This document shows, piece after piece, positions 9,422 to 18,999 of a DNA stretch of 64,000 bases. The stretch comes from VBCK01 sp036270655. Its GTDB lineage: Bacteria > Pseudomonadota > Gammaproteobacteria > Burkholderiales > Burkholderiaceae_F. Position 1 is the first letter of the stretch, and each line of letters starts with the position of its first letter. The position numbers and the translations under genes are program-made. Under the pieces are notes generated by a model that saw nothing but the letters and a program-made list of their open reading frames with translations, did not search any database and was not told the DNA's origin. Location of the stretch: positions 22,042 through 86,041 of the forward strand of contig DATBCD010000025.1 in NCBI GenBank assembly GCA_036270655.1, read 5' to 3'.

Positions 9422-9461
9422 TCGCGCGCAGCTGCGCCCGCGCAGCAGCAACAGCCCGCCG

Positions 9462-9905
9462 TCAGGAGGCCTCGCCGCCGAGGCGGAAGAGCGGTCCAAA
9501 ACAGGCTTTCAGCGACTCGTCCTTGCAGATGATCATCATGTTCGACGACGGGTGGAAGCGGATATAGTTCGTCACCTCGGCTCCGACCTTGGTGATTCCA
9601 CCTGCGCAGTCCGGTTTGCCGTTGTCCTTCACGATCCGGTCGATGCTCTTGTAAAAGCCGTTGGCGCTGGGTTCGTCGGCGATCTCATAGACGCTCTCGG
9701 CGACCTCCTGGCCGCTGGTAACCAGCGTCGTTCCATCCTGGCGCATGTAGTAGGTCTCTTCGCAGTCCGTGTCCGGTACCGCGAATATCCACGTGCCGAG
9801 GATCGGGTGATTCGTTTTCGGCGGGCGGGGCGGGTCGGCGCTCGCAAGGCTGGCGACCGCACCCATCGCGACGGCAAGCAGCAGCTTTCTCAAGACGAGC
9901 TCCAC
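9462..9905 (-). CDS. Small exported hypothetical protein
   Basis: A 147-residue protein with a signal peptide (LRKLLLAVAMGAVASLASA) and a small mature domain containing four cysteines (DTDCEETYY, KPDCAGG, IICKDESLKACFG), which could form two disulfides in the periplasm. The GTWIF start of the mature part resembles lipocalin-like or stress-type small secreted domains, but this is weak. It converges with the 109-aa gene and lies 61 bases from the hutF stop on the same strand. Function unknown. Confidence 0.65.
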   Translation of the reverse strand: MELVLRKLLLAVAMGAVASLASADPPRPPKTNHPILGTWIFAVPDTDCEETYYMRQDGTTLVTSGQEVAESVYEIADEPSANGFYKSIDRIVKDNGKPDCAGGITKVGAEVTNYIRFHPSSNMMIICKDESLKACFGPLFRLGGEAS

Positions 9906-9966
9906 GGGTCGGTAGCGGACCGACGGAAGATACGCCGAAATTGCGTAACCGGTGGCCGGCCGCGCC

Positions 9967-11364
9967 TCAGGTGGCCGGCTCGCGCCACAGCTGGTCCATG
10001 GCCTGCTCGAACCGGGCCGCCACGTGAACGGCGGCCAGATGCTCGTGATCCTTGATCTGCCAGCGCCCGGCCACCATCACATCGCGCAACGGCCGCCCCG
10101 GACTGGAAAACACCAGCACATCCAGCAGCAGCGGGTCCGGAACGCCGAGCAGGCTCGAGTCCGTGCGGTCGACCACCAGCAGGTCGGCGCGGGCGCCGAC
10201 CTGAAATCCCCATCGCGAAAAGCCCGCCGCCGCAGCGCCGCCGTGAAGCACGCGCTCGAGCAGCCGGCCCGCGGTCGAGGGCTGACCCTGCGTCGGTGCG
10301 GCGCCGATGTTGCGCTGCTGCTTGAGCAGCCGCTGCCCGTATTCGAGCCAGCGCAATTCCTCGCGCCAGGTGCGCGTGACGTGGCTGTCCGAGCCGATCG
10401 AGATCGGAACGCCCGCCGCGAGCCACGCCGGCACGTCGGCAAAGCCGTCGCCCAGATTGGCCTCGGTCGTCGGGCACAGCACCACGCCGGCGCCGTTGCG
10501 AGCGACCAGCTCGATTTCAGCAGGCGAGGCGTGCGTTGCGTGCACCAGCTGCCAGCGTGGATCCAGCCCGCCGCCCTGCTGCGACAGCCATTGGATCGGC
10601 CGCGCGCCGAGCGCGGCCACGCACTCATCGACCTCACGTGCCTGCTCGGCAACATGGATATGGATCGGTCCGTCGAAATGCTCGGCCAGCTCCCGCAGCC
10701 GCGCGATCGAATCTCCGGTTGCGGCGCGCAGCGAGTGAATGGCCAGGCCGGCCCTGACCCCTGCCGGGCGGCGGGAGGCGATCGCGGCTTGCATCGCCCA
10801 AACCTGTTCCGCGCCGGCTCGAAAGCGGCGCTGTCCGGGCGCCAGCGCAGACTGATCGAATCCGGCCCGCTCGTACAGCACCGGAAGCAAAGTCAGCGGC
10901 ATGCCGGCCTCGGCGCCGCCGACGGCCAGGGCCCAGCTCATCTCGAGCGGGTCCTGGTAGAGCGAGCCGTCGGGGCGGTGTTGAAGGTAGTGAAACTCGC
11001 AGACGTGGGTGTACCCGACGCGCAGCAGCTCGATGTAAAGCTGGGCTGCAATCGCCTGCAGCTGCGGCGGCTCGACCCGCCGCGCGATCCGGTACAGCGA
11101 TTCGCGCCAGCTCCAGAAATCGTCGGTTTCGTGCTCGCGGCGCTCGGCCAGGCCGGCAAAGGCACGCTGGAACGCGTGGCTGTGTCCGTTCACCAGGCCT
11201 GGAAGCGCGGGCCCGACCAGGCGCTGCGCCCGCGGGGGCGGCTCGGACACCTCGGGCACGATACGGGACCACAGGCCATCGGCGCCGGCTTCCAGCAGCA
11301 CCGCCGACTGCCAGCCGCCGTTCAGCCACGCGCTCGGTGCCCACAGCAGTGTGTTCTCAACCAT
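9967..11364 (-). CDS. hutF: Formimidoylglutamate deiminase
   Basis: A 465-residue amidohydrolase that deaminates N-formimino-glutamate to N-formyl-glutamate and ammonia, the fourth step of the five-step histidine pathway. Metal ligands and active-site segments are visible: NGHSHAFQRAFAGL, IHIHVAEQ, HATHAS, CPTTEANLGDG and ISIGSDSHV. The start is the Met of MVENTLLWAP at 11364, which overlaps the hutG stop by 8 bases. It is the last gene of the minus-strand hutI-hutG-hutF arm. Its presence together with hutG shows that the organism does not use the direct formiminoglutamase route. Confidence 0.94.
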   Translation of the reverse strand: MVENTLLWAPSAWLNGGWQSAVLLEAGADGLWSRIVPEVSEPPPRAQRLVGPALPGLVNGHSHAFQRAFAGLAERREHETDDFWSWRESLYRIARRVEPPQLQAIAAQLYIELLRVGYTHVCEFHYLQHRPDGSLYQDPLEMSWALAVGGAEAGMPLTLLPVLYERAGFDQSALAPGQRRFRAGAEQVWAMQAAIASRRPAGVRAGLAIHSLRAATGDSIARLRELAEHFDGPIHIHVAEQAREVDECVAALGARPIQWLSQQGGGLDPRWQLVHATHASPAEIELVARNGAGVVLCPTTEANLGDGFADVPAWLAAGVPISIGSDSHVTRTWREELRWLEYGQRLLKQQRNIGAAPTQGQPSTAGRLLERVLHGGAAAAGFSRWGFQVGARADLLVVDRTDSSLLGVPDPLLLDVLVFSSPGRPLRDVMVAGRWQIKDHEHLAAVHVAARFEQAMDQLWREPAT

Positions 11365-12166
11365 TCGATGGCCGCCATTGAAGCAGGGTTCGAACCAGGC
11401 AGCGCAACACCGGCGCAAGCCTTTCCGATCTCTGCGGGTCCGGCCGGTAGGGTGGCGACTCCGGCATGTAGCAGCCCCAGCACATCTCCAGCTGGGCCGC
11501 GTGCACGCCCTCGAGCGGCCGGCCGTACCGCCGCACGATGTAGCCGCCCTTGAAGCGGCCATCGGTCACATGCGTGAAATCGGTTTGCGACTGCAGCGCC
11601 TGGTCCAGGGCCTGCCGCAGAGAAGGCGCGCAGGTTGCGCCGTCGGCCGTGCCCAGGTTCAGGTCCGGCAGCCGCCCGGCGAAAAGCCACGGCAGCTCGG
11701 ACTTGATACTGTGGCCATCCAGCAGCAACGCGTAGCCGTGCGCGCTTTTGAGGCGGCCAAGCTCCTGTTGCAGGGCGTCGTGGTAGGGCTGCCAGTACGT
11801 CTGGCGCCGGGTGTCCACCTCAGCCTGATCGGGCTGCAGGGCGGGCCGGTACAGCGGGTCTCCCGAGAAAAAGCGTTCCGGGCACAGCCCCGTGGTGTTG
11901 ACGCCGGCATACATCGGAGCGTCGTCCGGCGGGCGGCTCAGATCGATCACGTAGCGCGAATAGCGCGGCACGATCAGGCTCGCGCCCAGATCGCGCACGA
12001 ACGCGTACAGGTCCGCCAGATGCCAGTCGGTGTCTTCCAGCGCTCGCGCCCTCGGCACCATCCGGGCCAGCAGCGCCTCTGGAACCATGGTGCCACAGTG
12101 CGGAACGCTGACCAGCAGCGCGCTGCTGCCGCGGTGCAGGTGGAAGATCGGTTCGGCTTCGCTCAT
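11357..12166 (-). CDS. hutG: N-formylglutamate deformylase
   Basis: A 269-residue N-formylglutamate amidohydrolase (FGase family) that releases glutamate and formate, the last hut step. Family motifs are LLVSVPHCGTMVP near the N-terminus, DTDWHLADLYAF, RYVIDLSRPPDD and LLLDGHSIKSE. The start at 12166 overlaps the hutI stop (ATGA on the minus strand) and the stop overlaps the hutF start, so all three are translationally linked. Length is normal. Confidence 0.94.
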   Translation of the reverse strand: MSEAEPIFHLHRGSSALLVSVPHCGTMVPEALLARMVPRARALEDTDWHLADLYAFVRDLGASLIVPRYSRYVIDLSRPPDDAPMYAGVNTTGLCPERFFSGDPLYRPALQPDQAEVDTRRQTYWQPYHDALQQELGRLKSAHGYALLLDGHSIKSELPWLFAGRLPDLNLGTADGATCAPSLRQALDQALQSQTDFTHVTDGRFKGGYIVRRYGRPLEGVHAAQLEMCWGCYMPESPPYRPDPQRSERLAPVLRCLVRTLLQWRPSNG

Positions 12167-13374
12167 GGCACGAGCTGCACGCCGCCGCGGACGACGTGCT
12201 GGCAGGGATTGCCGCCGAGCCAGTAGGCGAGCTCGGCCGGATGTTCCAGGTCCCAGACCACGAAGTCGGCCCTCAGACCCTCGCACAGGCGTCCGCGATC
12301 GCTCAACCCGAGAGCGCGTGCGCCGTTCACCGTGACCCCCAGCACCGCTTCCAGCGGCGTCAATCCGAACAGCGTGCACGCCATGTTCAGCATCAGCCGC
12401 AACGAGAGCGCGGGCGAGGTCCCGGGGTTATGGTCGGTGGCGATCGCGATCGGAACCCCGGCGCGGCGCAGCGCGGCGATGGGGGGCACGCGGGTTTCGC
12501 GCAGAAAATAGAACGCCCCCGGCAGCAGGACGGCCACGCTGCCGTAAGCTGCCATCGCAGCCACGCCGTCGGCTCCCAGATACTCGAGGTGATCGCACGA
12601 CAGCGCGCGGTAGCTCGCAGCCAGCGCCGCGCCGCCGCAGTCGCTGAATTGCTCGGCGTGCAGCTTCACCGGCAGCCCCAGGCGCCGCGCCTGTTCGAAC
12701 ACGCGCGCGGTCTGGTCGCGAGAAAAGGCGATCCGCTCGCAGTACGCGTCCACGGCATCGACCAGCGACTCGGCGCTCAGTTGGACCAGCCACTGGCACA
12801 CCGCTTCGATGTAGTCGTCGGCGTGCCCCGCGAACTCCGGTGGCAGCGCGTGCGCGGCCAGGTAGGTGGTGCGCACGCCCACGCCACGCTCGTGCCCGAG
12901 GCGCCGTGCCACCCGCAGGCAGCGTCGTTCGTGCTCGAGCGAAAGTCCGTAGCCGGATTTGATTTCGATCGTCGTGACCCCGTCGGCGCGCAGCCGGTCG
13001 AGACGCGCGCCCGCGCTGGCGAAGAGCGATTCTTCGTCGGCCCCACGCGTGGCCGCGACCGTTGATCGGATCCCGCCACCCGCCTGCGCGATCTGCTCAT
13101 AGCTGGCGCCCTGAAGCCGCAACTCGAACTCGGATGCACGCTGACCGCCGTAGACCAGGTGGGTGTGGCAATCGATCAGGCCCGGCGTAACCAGCGCGCC
13201 GCCAAGGTCATGCTCCGCCTCGATGTCCAGGCCTGGTTCAAGGTCACCCTCGCGCCCGATCCAGCGCAGGCGATCGCCGTGCACCAGCAGCGCGCCCGGG
13301 TCGATCAATCCCCAGGGTTCGCGGCCGGCCAGAGTCACGATTCGTGCATGGCGCCACAGCGTCGAACGCATCAT
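12163..13374 (-). CDS. hutI: Imidazolonepropionase
   Basis: A 403-residue metal-dependent amidohydrolase that opens imidazolone propionate to N-formimino-glutamate (third hut step). Metal and substrate motifs: DCHTHLVYGGQR, IKSGYGLSLEHE, KLHAEQFSDCGG, DHLEYLG and IATDHNPGTSP. The first two in-frame ATGs are adjacent (13374 and 13371); either could be used. It diverges from hutU across 73 bases that must carry both promoters. It is the first gene of the minus arm. Confidence 0.95.
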   Translation of the reverse strand: MMRSTLWRHARIVTLAGREPWGLIDPGALLVHGDRLRWIGREGDLEPGLDIEAEHDLGGALVTPGLIDCHTHLVYGGQRASEFELRLQGASYEQIAQAGGGIRSTVAATRGADEESLFASAGARLDRLRADGVTTIEIKSGYGLSLEHERRCLRVARRLGHERGVGVRTTYLAAHALPPEFAGHADDYIEAVCQWLVQLSAESLVDAVDAYCERIAFSRDQTARVFEQARRLGLPVKLHAEQFSDCGGAALAASYRALSCDHLEYLGADGVAAMAAYGSVAVLLPGAFYFLRETRVPPIAALRRAGVPIAIATDHNPGTSPALSLRLMLNMACTLFGLTPLEAVLGVTVNGARALGLSDRGRLCEGLRADFVVWDLEHPAELAYWLGGNPCQHVVRGGVQLVP

Positions 13375-13447
13375 TTCATCGTAATTGCCGCGCCGGGTCT
13401 GGACAAGTACAGTGCCACCAACGATTGATGGTGTGCTGAATTTTTCG
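13375..13447. promoter_or_regulatory. Divergent hutI/hutU promoter region with candidate operator
   Basis: 73 bases separate the hutI and hutU starts. At 13399-13412 there is an imperfect palindrome CTGGACAAGTACAG (10 of 14 positions symmetric) whose GTACAG half resembles operators of GntR-type HutC repressors. At 13416-13433 there is a second inverted repeat, CACCA-N8-TGGTG. The position between two co-regulated arms suits an operator. The match is weak and no hutC is in the window. Confidence 0.3.
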
Positions 13448-15151
<1,704 letters not shown>

Positions 15152-15214
15152 GTCACCGGTTTCCGACCGTTTTCGTCCATTGGGCCCGACGGACCGCTGC
15201 GGGGCGCCGACGCG

Positions 15215-16753
15215 ATGATTCTCGAGCCTGGCGAGTTGACGCTGGATCAGTTGCAGGCCATTCATGCCTCCCGTACGCCGCTGGAGATCGCCCACCCTGC
15301 GCGCGCCTGGATCCGCGCCGCCGCCGACCTGGTCCAACGCGCGGCGCAGGGCTCCAGGCCGGTCTACGGGGTAAACACGGGCTTTGGCAAGCTCGCCAGT
15401 CAATCGATCGGCCGTGAACAGGTCGACGCGTTGCAGCTGAATCTGGTGCGCTCGCACAGCGCGGGCGTGGGCGAGCCGCTGGCGCCGACGGTGGTGCGGC
15501 TGATGCTGGCACTGAAGGCGGCCAGCCTGGCGCGCGGCTACTCGGGAGTGCGTGAGCAGGTCGTCGATACGTTGATCGCGGTTCACAACGCGGGTCTGAT
15601 CCCCTATGTGCCGGCCCAGGGTTCGGTGGGCGCCTCGGGCGACCTGGCGCCGCTCGCGCACATGACGCTGGCGCTGCTGGGCGAAGGCCACATGTGGGTT
15701 GACGGCCAGCGCAAGGAGGCTTTGCCGGTTCTCCAGGCCGCCGACATCGAGCCGCTCAAGTTGCAGGCCAAGGAGGGCCTGGCGCTGATCAACGGCACCC
15801 AGACCTCCACCGCGCTGGCGCTGCACGCCCTGTTCACGTTCGAGCCGGTGCTCGAATCGGCGCTGGTGATCGGGGCGATGACGGTCGACGCCGCACGGGG
15901 CAGCGACGGTCCGTTCGATCCGCGCATCCACGAATTGCGCGGGCAACCGGGGCAGATCGATGTGGCGAAGTACTATCGCGCGCTGCTGGCTGGCAGCCAG
16001 ATCCGCAGCTCGCACCTGGAGGGAGACGATCGGGTGCAGGATCCCTACAGTCTGCGGTGCCAGCCGCAGGTGGTCGGAGCCTGCCTGGATCAGCTGCGCC
16101 ACGCGGCGGCGGTGCTGCTGCGCGAGGCCAACGCGGTGACCGATAATCCGCTGGTGTTCGTTGCGGACGACGCGTTGATATCAGGCGGCAATTTCCACGC
16201 CGAGCCGGTCGCATTGACGGCCGATGCCTGCGCCGTGGCGATCGCCGAGGTCGGCGCGATCGCCGAGCGTCGCATCGCAATGCTGATCGACGGCGCGGTC
16301 TCCCGTCTGCCGCCGTTTCTGACCGGCGAGGCCGGCCTGCACTCGGGTTTCATGGTCGCGCATGTCACCGCGGCCGCGCTGGCCAGCGAGAACAAATCGC
16401 TGGCCCATCCCGCCAGCGTCGACTCGCTGCCCACCTCGGCCAACCAGGAGGATCACGTCTCGATGGCCTGCTTCGCGGCGCGCCGCCTGCAGGCGATGAT
16501 TTTCAACACCGCGCACATCCTGGGCATCGAGCTGCTGGCCGCGGCGCAGGGCATCGAGTTTCTCAGGCCGCTGCGCAGTTCGTTTGCGCTGGAGCTGGCG
16601 CACGGGCTGCTGCGCGATACGTGCCAGCCGCTGCTGGGGGACCGCGCGCTGGCCGACGACATCGAGCGCGCAACCGCCCTGGTCACCGGCGGAGCCCTGT
16701 CGCGCGTATTTCGCACACTGCCCAACCTGACTCCCCTCTGGCCGCTGGCGTGA
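15215..16753 (+). CDS. hutH: Histidine ammonia-lyase
   Basis: A 512-residue aromatic amino acid lyase that deaminates histidine to urocanate, the entry step of the hut pathway. The Ala-Ser-Gly triad that cyclises to the MIO cofactor is at residues 140-142 (VGASGDLAPLAHM). Other family motifs are YGVNTGFGKLAS, QDPYSLRCQPQV, NAVTDNPLVF and SANQEDHVSMA. Length is typical. It is the last gene of the plus-strand hutU-hutH arm and is followed within 10 bases by palindromic repeat copy B, which may end or stabilise the transcript. Confidence 0.96.
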   Translation: MILEPGELTLDQLQAIHASRTPLEIAHPARAWIRAAADLVQRAAQGSRPVYGVNTGFGKLASQSIGREQVDALQLNLVRSHSAGVGEPLAPTVVRLMLALKAASLARGYSGVREQVVDTLIAVHNAGLIPYVPAQGSVGASGDLAPLAHMTLALLGEGHMWVDGQRKEALPVLQAADIEPLKLQAKEGLALINGTQTSTALALHALFTFEPVLESALVIGAMTVDAARGSDGPFDPRIHELRGQPGQIDVAKYYRALLAGSQIRSSHLEGDDRVQDPYSLRCQPQVVGACLDQLRHAAAVLLREANAVTDNPLVFVADDALISGGNFHAEPVALTADACAVAIAEVGAIAERRIAMLIDGAVSRLPPFLTGEAGLHSGFMVAHVTAAALASENKSLAHPASVDSLPTSANQEDHVSMACFAARRLQAMIFNTAHILGIELLAAAQGIEFLRPLRSSFALELAHGLLRDTCQPLLGDRALADDIERATALVTGGALSRVFRTLPNLTPLWPLA

Positions 16754-16760
16754 AATTCAC

Positions 16761-16804
16761 TCTCCCCTCTCCCGCTTGCGGGAGAGGGGCGGGGGAGAGG
16801 GTGA
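16761..16804 (+). repeat. Palindromic intergenic repeat, copy B
   Basis: The best-preserved copy: CCCCTCTCCCGC-TT-GCGGGAGAGGGG, a perfect 12-base inverted repeat at 16764-16789, followed by the conserved tail CGGGGGAGAGGGTGA. It sits directly after the hutH stop. No T-run follows, so it is not a textbook intrinsic terminator, but it would form a very stable 3' hairpin on the hut mRNA. Confidence 0.85.
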
Positions 16805-16890
16805 TCGCGCGCTGGAAACGCTGCATTAACCTTTAGCGTGTACCGTATGGCGCATATTCGGCGCGAGCAGTTTCCCCGAAGGAGGTGCCC

Positions 16891-17559
16891 ATGCGTATCT
16901 TCCTAGGCGTTCCGAAAGGCGAAATCGCGTTATCCCTCGCCAGCGCATTGTTGCTCGCCGCGGGTCCGGCCCGGGGCCAGGCCGGATCGTTCTTCAATGG
17001 CTCCTATGTCGCACTGAGCGGCGGCGTTGTCGGCCTGGAGGACTCGCAGCTCGATTACGGGGGTGCCCTGTCGAACGGCAACGTCCGCTTCGATGCCGGC
17101 TGGGCCGTTTCCGGGGCGGCGGGTTGGCGGGTGCTGCGCTTTTATCGCGTCGAAGTCGAAATCTCGCACCGCGAAAACGACGTGACGGACATTGATCCTG
17201 GCTTCGCGCCGGACGGTTCGATGAAGTCGACCACCTACATGGTGAACGGCTACTTCGACATTCCGATCCGGCCCTACGAGGGCGTCGTGCCTTACATCGG
17301 CGCGGGCGTCGGCAGGGCCCAGTTCACGCAGGACCTGCAGGTCGACGGGGGCACGCTGTCGCACACGAACGCCCATGCGTTCGCCTACCAGGCAATCGGA
17401 GGCCTCGAGCTTCCGATCATCCCGCGGCGGATGAGCGTCACGTTCGAGTATCGCTACCTGGCGACGACGCGCCCTCTATTCCAGGATCAGGGCGGCTTTT
17501 TCTACCACGCCGACTACGACAGCCATACCTTCCTGGCCGGCTTGCGCTGGGGCTTTTGA
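16891..17559 (+). CDS. Outer-membrane beta-barrel protein, OmpW/OmpA-like
   Basis: A 222-residue protein with a signal peptide ending at ARGQAG. The mature chain alternates aromatic and polar residues in short strands (YVALSGGVV, VVPYIGAGVGRAQF, MSVTFEYRYLATT) and ends SHTFLAGLRWGF, a terminal Phe typical of outer-membrane barrels. It is probably an eight-stranded opacity/OmpA-type barrel. The ATG at 16891 has an ideal ribosome binding site (GAAGGAGGTG); an in-frame GTG at 16885 lies inside that site and is rejected. The gene converges with the porin gene with only two bases between stops. Confidence 0.8.
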   Translation: MRIFLGVPKGEIALSLASALLLAAGPARGQAGSFFNGSYVALSGGVVGLEDSQLDYGGALSNGNVRFDAGWAVSGAAGWRVLRFYRVEVEISHRENDVTDIDPGFAPDGSMKSTTYMVNGYFDIPIRPYEGVVPYIGAGVGRAQFTQDLQVDGGTLSHTNAHAFAYQAIGGLELPIIPRRMSVTFEYRYLATTRPLFQDQGGFFYHADYDSHTFLAGLRWGF

Positions 17560-17561
17560 AT

Positions 17562-18938
17562 TCAGAGCTCCGCACGCAGGCGCAGGCCGAAGATCGACAC
17601 CGGCCCGCGGTCGGTGTTGTAGGCGGGATTCACGACGTACTGAAAGTCGACGCTGATCGACAGGTACTCGGCAAGATGGGCTGCGTAGTAGGTTTCGACG
17701 ATCTTTTCGAAGCCGTAATGGGGAAGTTGCCCATCGCCGATCAGGATGCCGATTCCGCCCGCCGAAAAGTAACGGCGTGCGGCACTCGACAGCCCATTGA
17801 CGACCCCGGCCACGCCGACTGTGTCCTGCGGCCGTTGCCACCGATTCCCAGCCAGCGACAGCCCCGCCGCCAATGAGCGGTTGATCTCGGTGAAATCGAA
17901 GGCTTCTTTGCTGCCGTCGTTCAGGCTGGCGCGCACAAACAAGCCCAGGCCGGTGCCGAGCTCCTGTTCCAAATTGCCCGCGACGCCGGGGCGCGACGCC
18001 ATGTGCCGCACCTGCGACGTGTCCGGCACCGCGCCCGTCGCCAGCGCCAGGCTCACCGCATCGTCGTAGGTGCCCATCCTGCCCCGGTTGTCAAAGGCCA
18101 GCAGCTTGAGTTTTCCCGGGTGGTTCAACCACCTGTGTCGCTCTTCCGCCTCCGCGACCACTTCGAACTGCTTGAAGCTTCGATCCAGCTCCCTCTGGTT
18201 CGGAACGCGCGACAGCGCGAACACGCCCCCGCGCAGCGTCCACCAGGACTGGGTCCATTCGGCCGCGAGACCGTAGGTGTAACCCCAGGCATCGGCCGCG
18301 TAGTCGTAAGCGCCGGATTCGATCACCGACCAGTTCATGAAGTCGGTCCGCGCATCGTGCGCGTACCGGTTGGTGTCGAAGATGTCGACGGCGGAGAGTT
18401 TGCCGGCGGTCAGCGTCACGTTGTCGGATGGTTGCCGGTCGGCCAGCTGGTTGGGCCCAGGCGGTACCGGCTCCTCCTCGCCCCCGAGGCCGAAAACCTG
18501 CCGCAGAAACAGGCGCGGCGTTCGGTAGTACGGCTCGGCCACGCCGATCTTGTACGCCTCGCCGCTCGAAAAGCCCGCCAGCCCCACGCTCGTGCTCAAA
18601 CCGAATCCTTGATCGACCTCCGGATCGACGTACGCGGCGGCGCCTTTCCAAAGCCGCACGCCCGCGTACAGGGTCAGGTCGACCGTCTCCCTGCCGCTGT
18701 TGCCCGCATCGAGGCTGTTCGTTCCGCGGTACGGAGACTCGAAGGACGGGTGGTATTGCTCGACCGCCGTGAACTGGCCATGCAGGCTCCAAGCTTCGGG
18801 TGCCGTGTCGGCGTCGCCCGCGCTACCAGAGGTTGCAGCACCCTGCGCCGACGCGCCGGGATCGGAGGTGGCACCGACTGCAGTCCCCGCCAGCACCGGG
18901 CACAACGCGATCAGCAACAACTGGATCGTTGCTCTCAT
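17562..18938 (-). CDS. OprB-family porin
   Basis: A 458-residue outer-membrane porin: signal peptide (LLLIALCPVLAGTAVGA), then a disordered Ala/Gly/Asp stretch to about residue 45, then a barrel with features of the OprB carbohydrate-porin family (WSLHGQFTAVEQYHPSF, DPEVDQGFGLS, KLSAVDIFDTNRYAHD, FVRASLNDGSKEAFDFTEIN). It ends VSIFGLRLRAEL. It lies 61 bases downstream of the Nramp-type transporter on the same strand, so an outer-membrane entry route for the same metal is a reasonable alternative to sugar transport (inference). Confidence 0.85.
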   Translation of the reverse strand: MRATIQLLLIALCPVLAGTAVGATSDPGASAQGAATSGSAGDADTAPEAWSLHGQFTAVEQYHPSFESPYRGTNSLDAGNSGRETVDLTLYAGVRLWKGAAAYVDPEVDQGFGLSTSVGLAGFSSGEAYKIGVAEPYYRTPRLFLRQVFGLGGEEEPVPPGPNQLADRQPSDNVTLTAGKLSAVDIFDTNRYAHDARTDFMNWSVIESGAYDYAADAWGYTYGLAAEWTQSWWTLRGGVFALSRVPNQRELDRSFKQFEVVAEAEERHRWLNHPGKLKLLAFDNRGRMGTYDDAVSLALATGAVPDTSQVRHMASRPGVAGNLEQELGTGLGLFVRASLNDGSKEAFDFTEINRSLAAGLSLAGNRWQRPQDTVGVAGVVNGLSSAARRYFSAGGIGILIGDGQLPHYGFEKIVETYYAAHLAEYLSISVDFQYVVNPAYNTDRGPVSIFGLRLRAEL

Positions 18939-18999
18939 TATTCGAATTCTGAAGGTGTGGGTTCAAGGCTGTGGTCCTTCAAGTTCCACCGGCGTCCGG

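Noticed and set aside
16761..16804. Rho-independent terminator after hutH
   Set aside because: Excellent palindrome but no T-run, and the same element occurs inside coding sequence; treated as a dispersed repeat.
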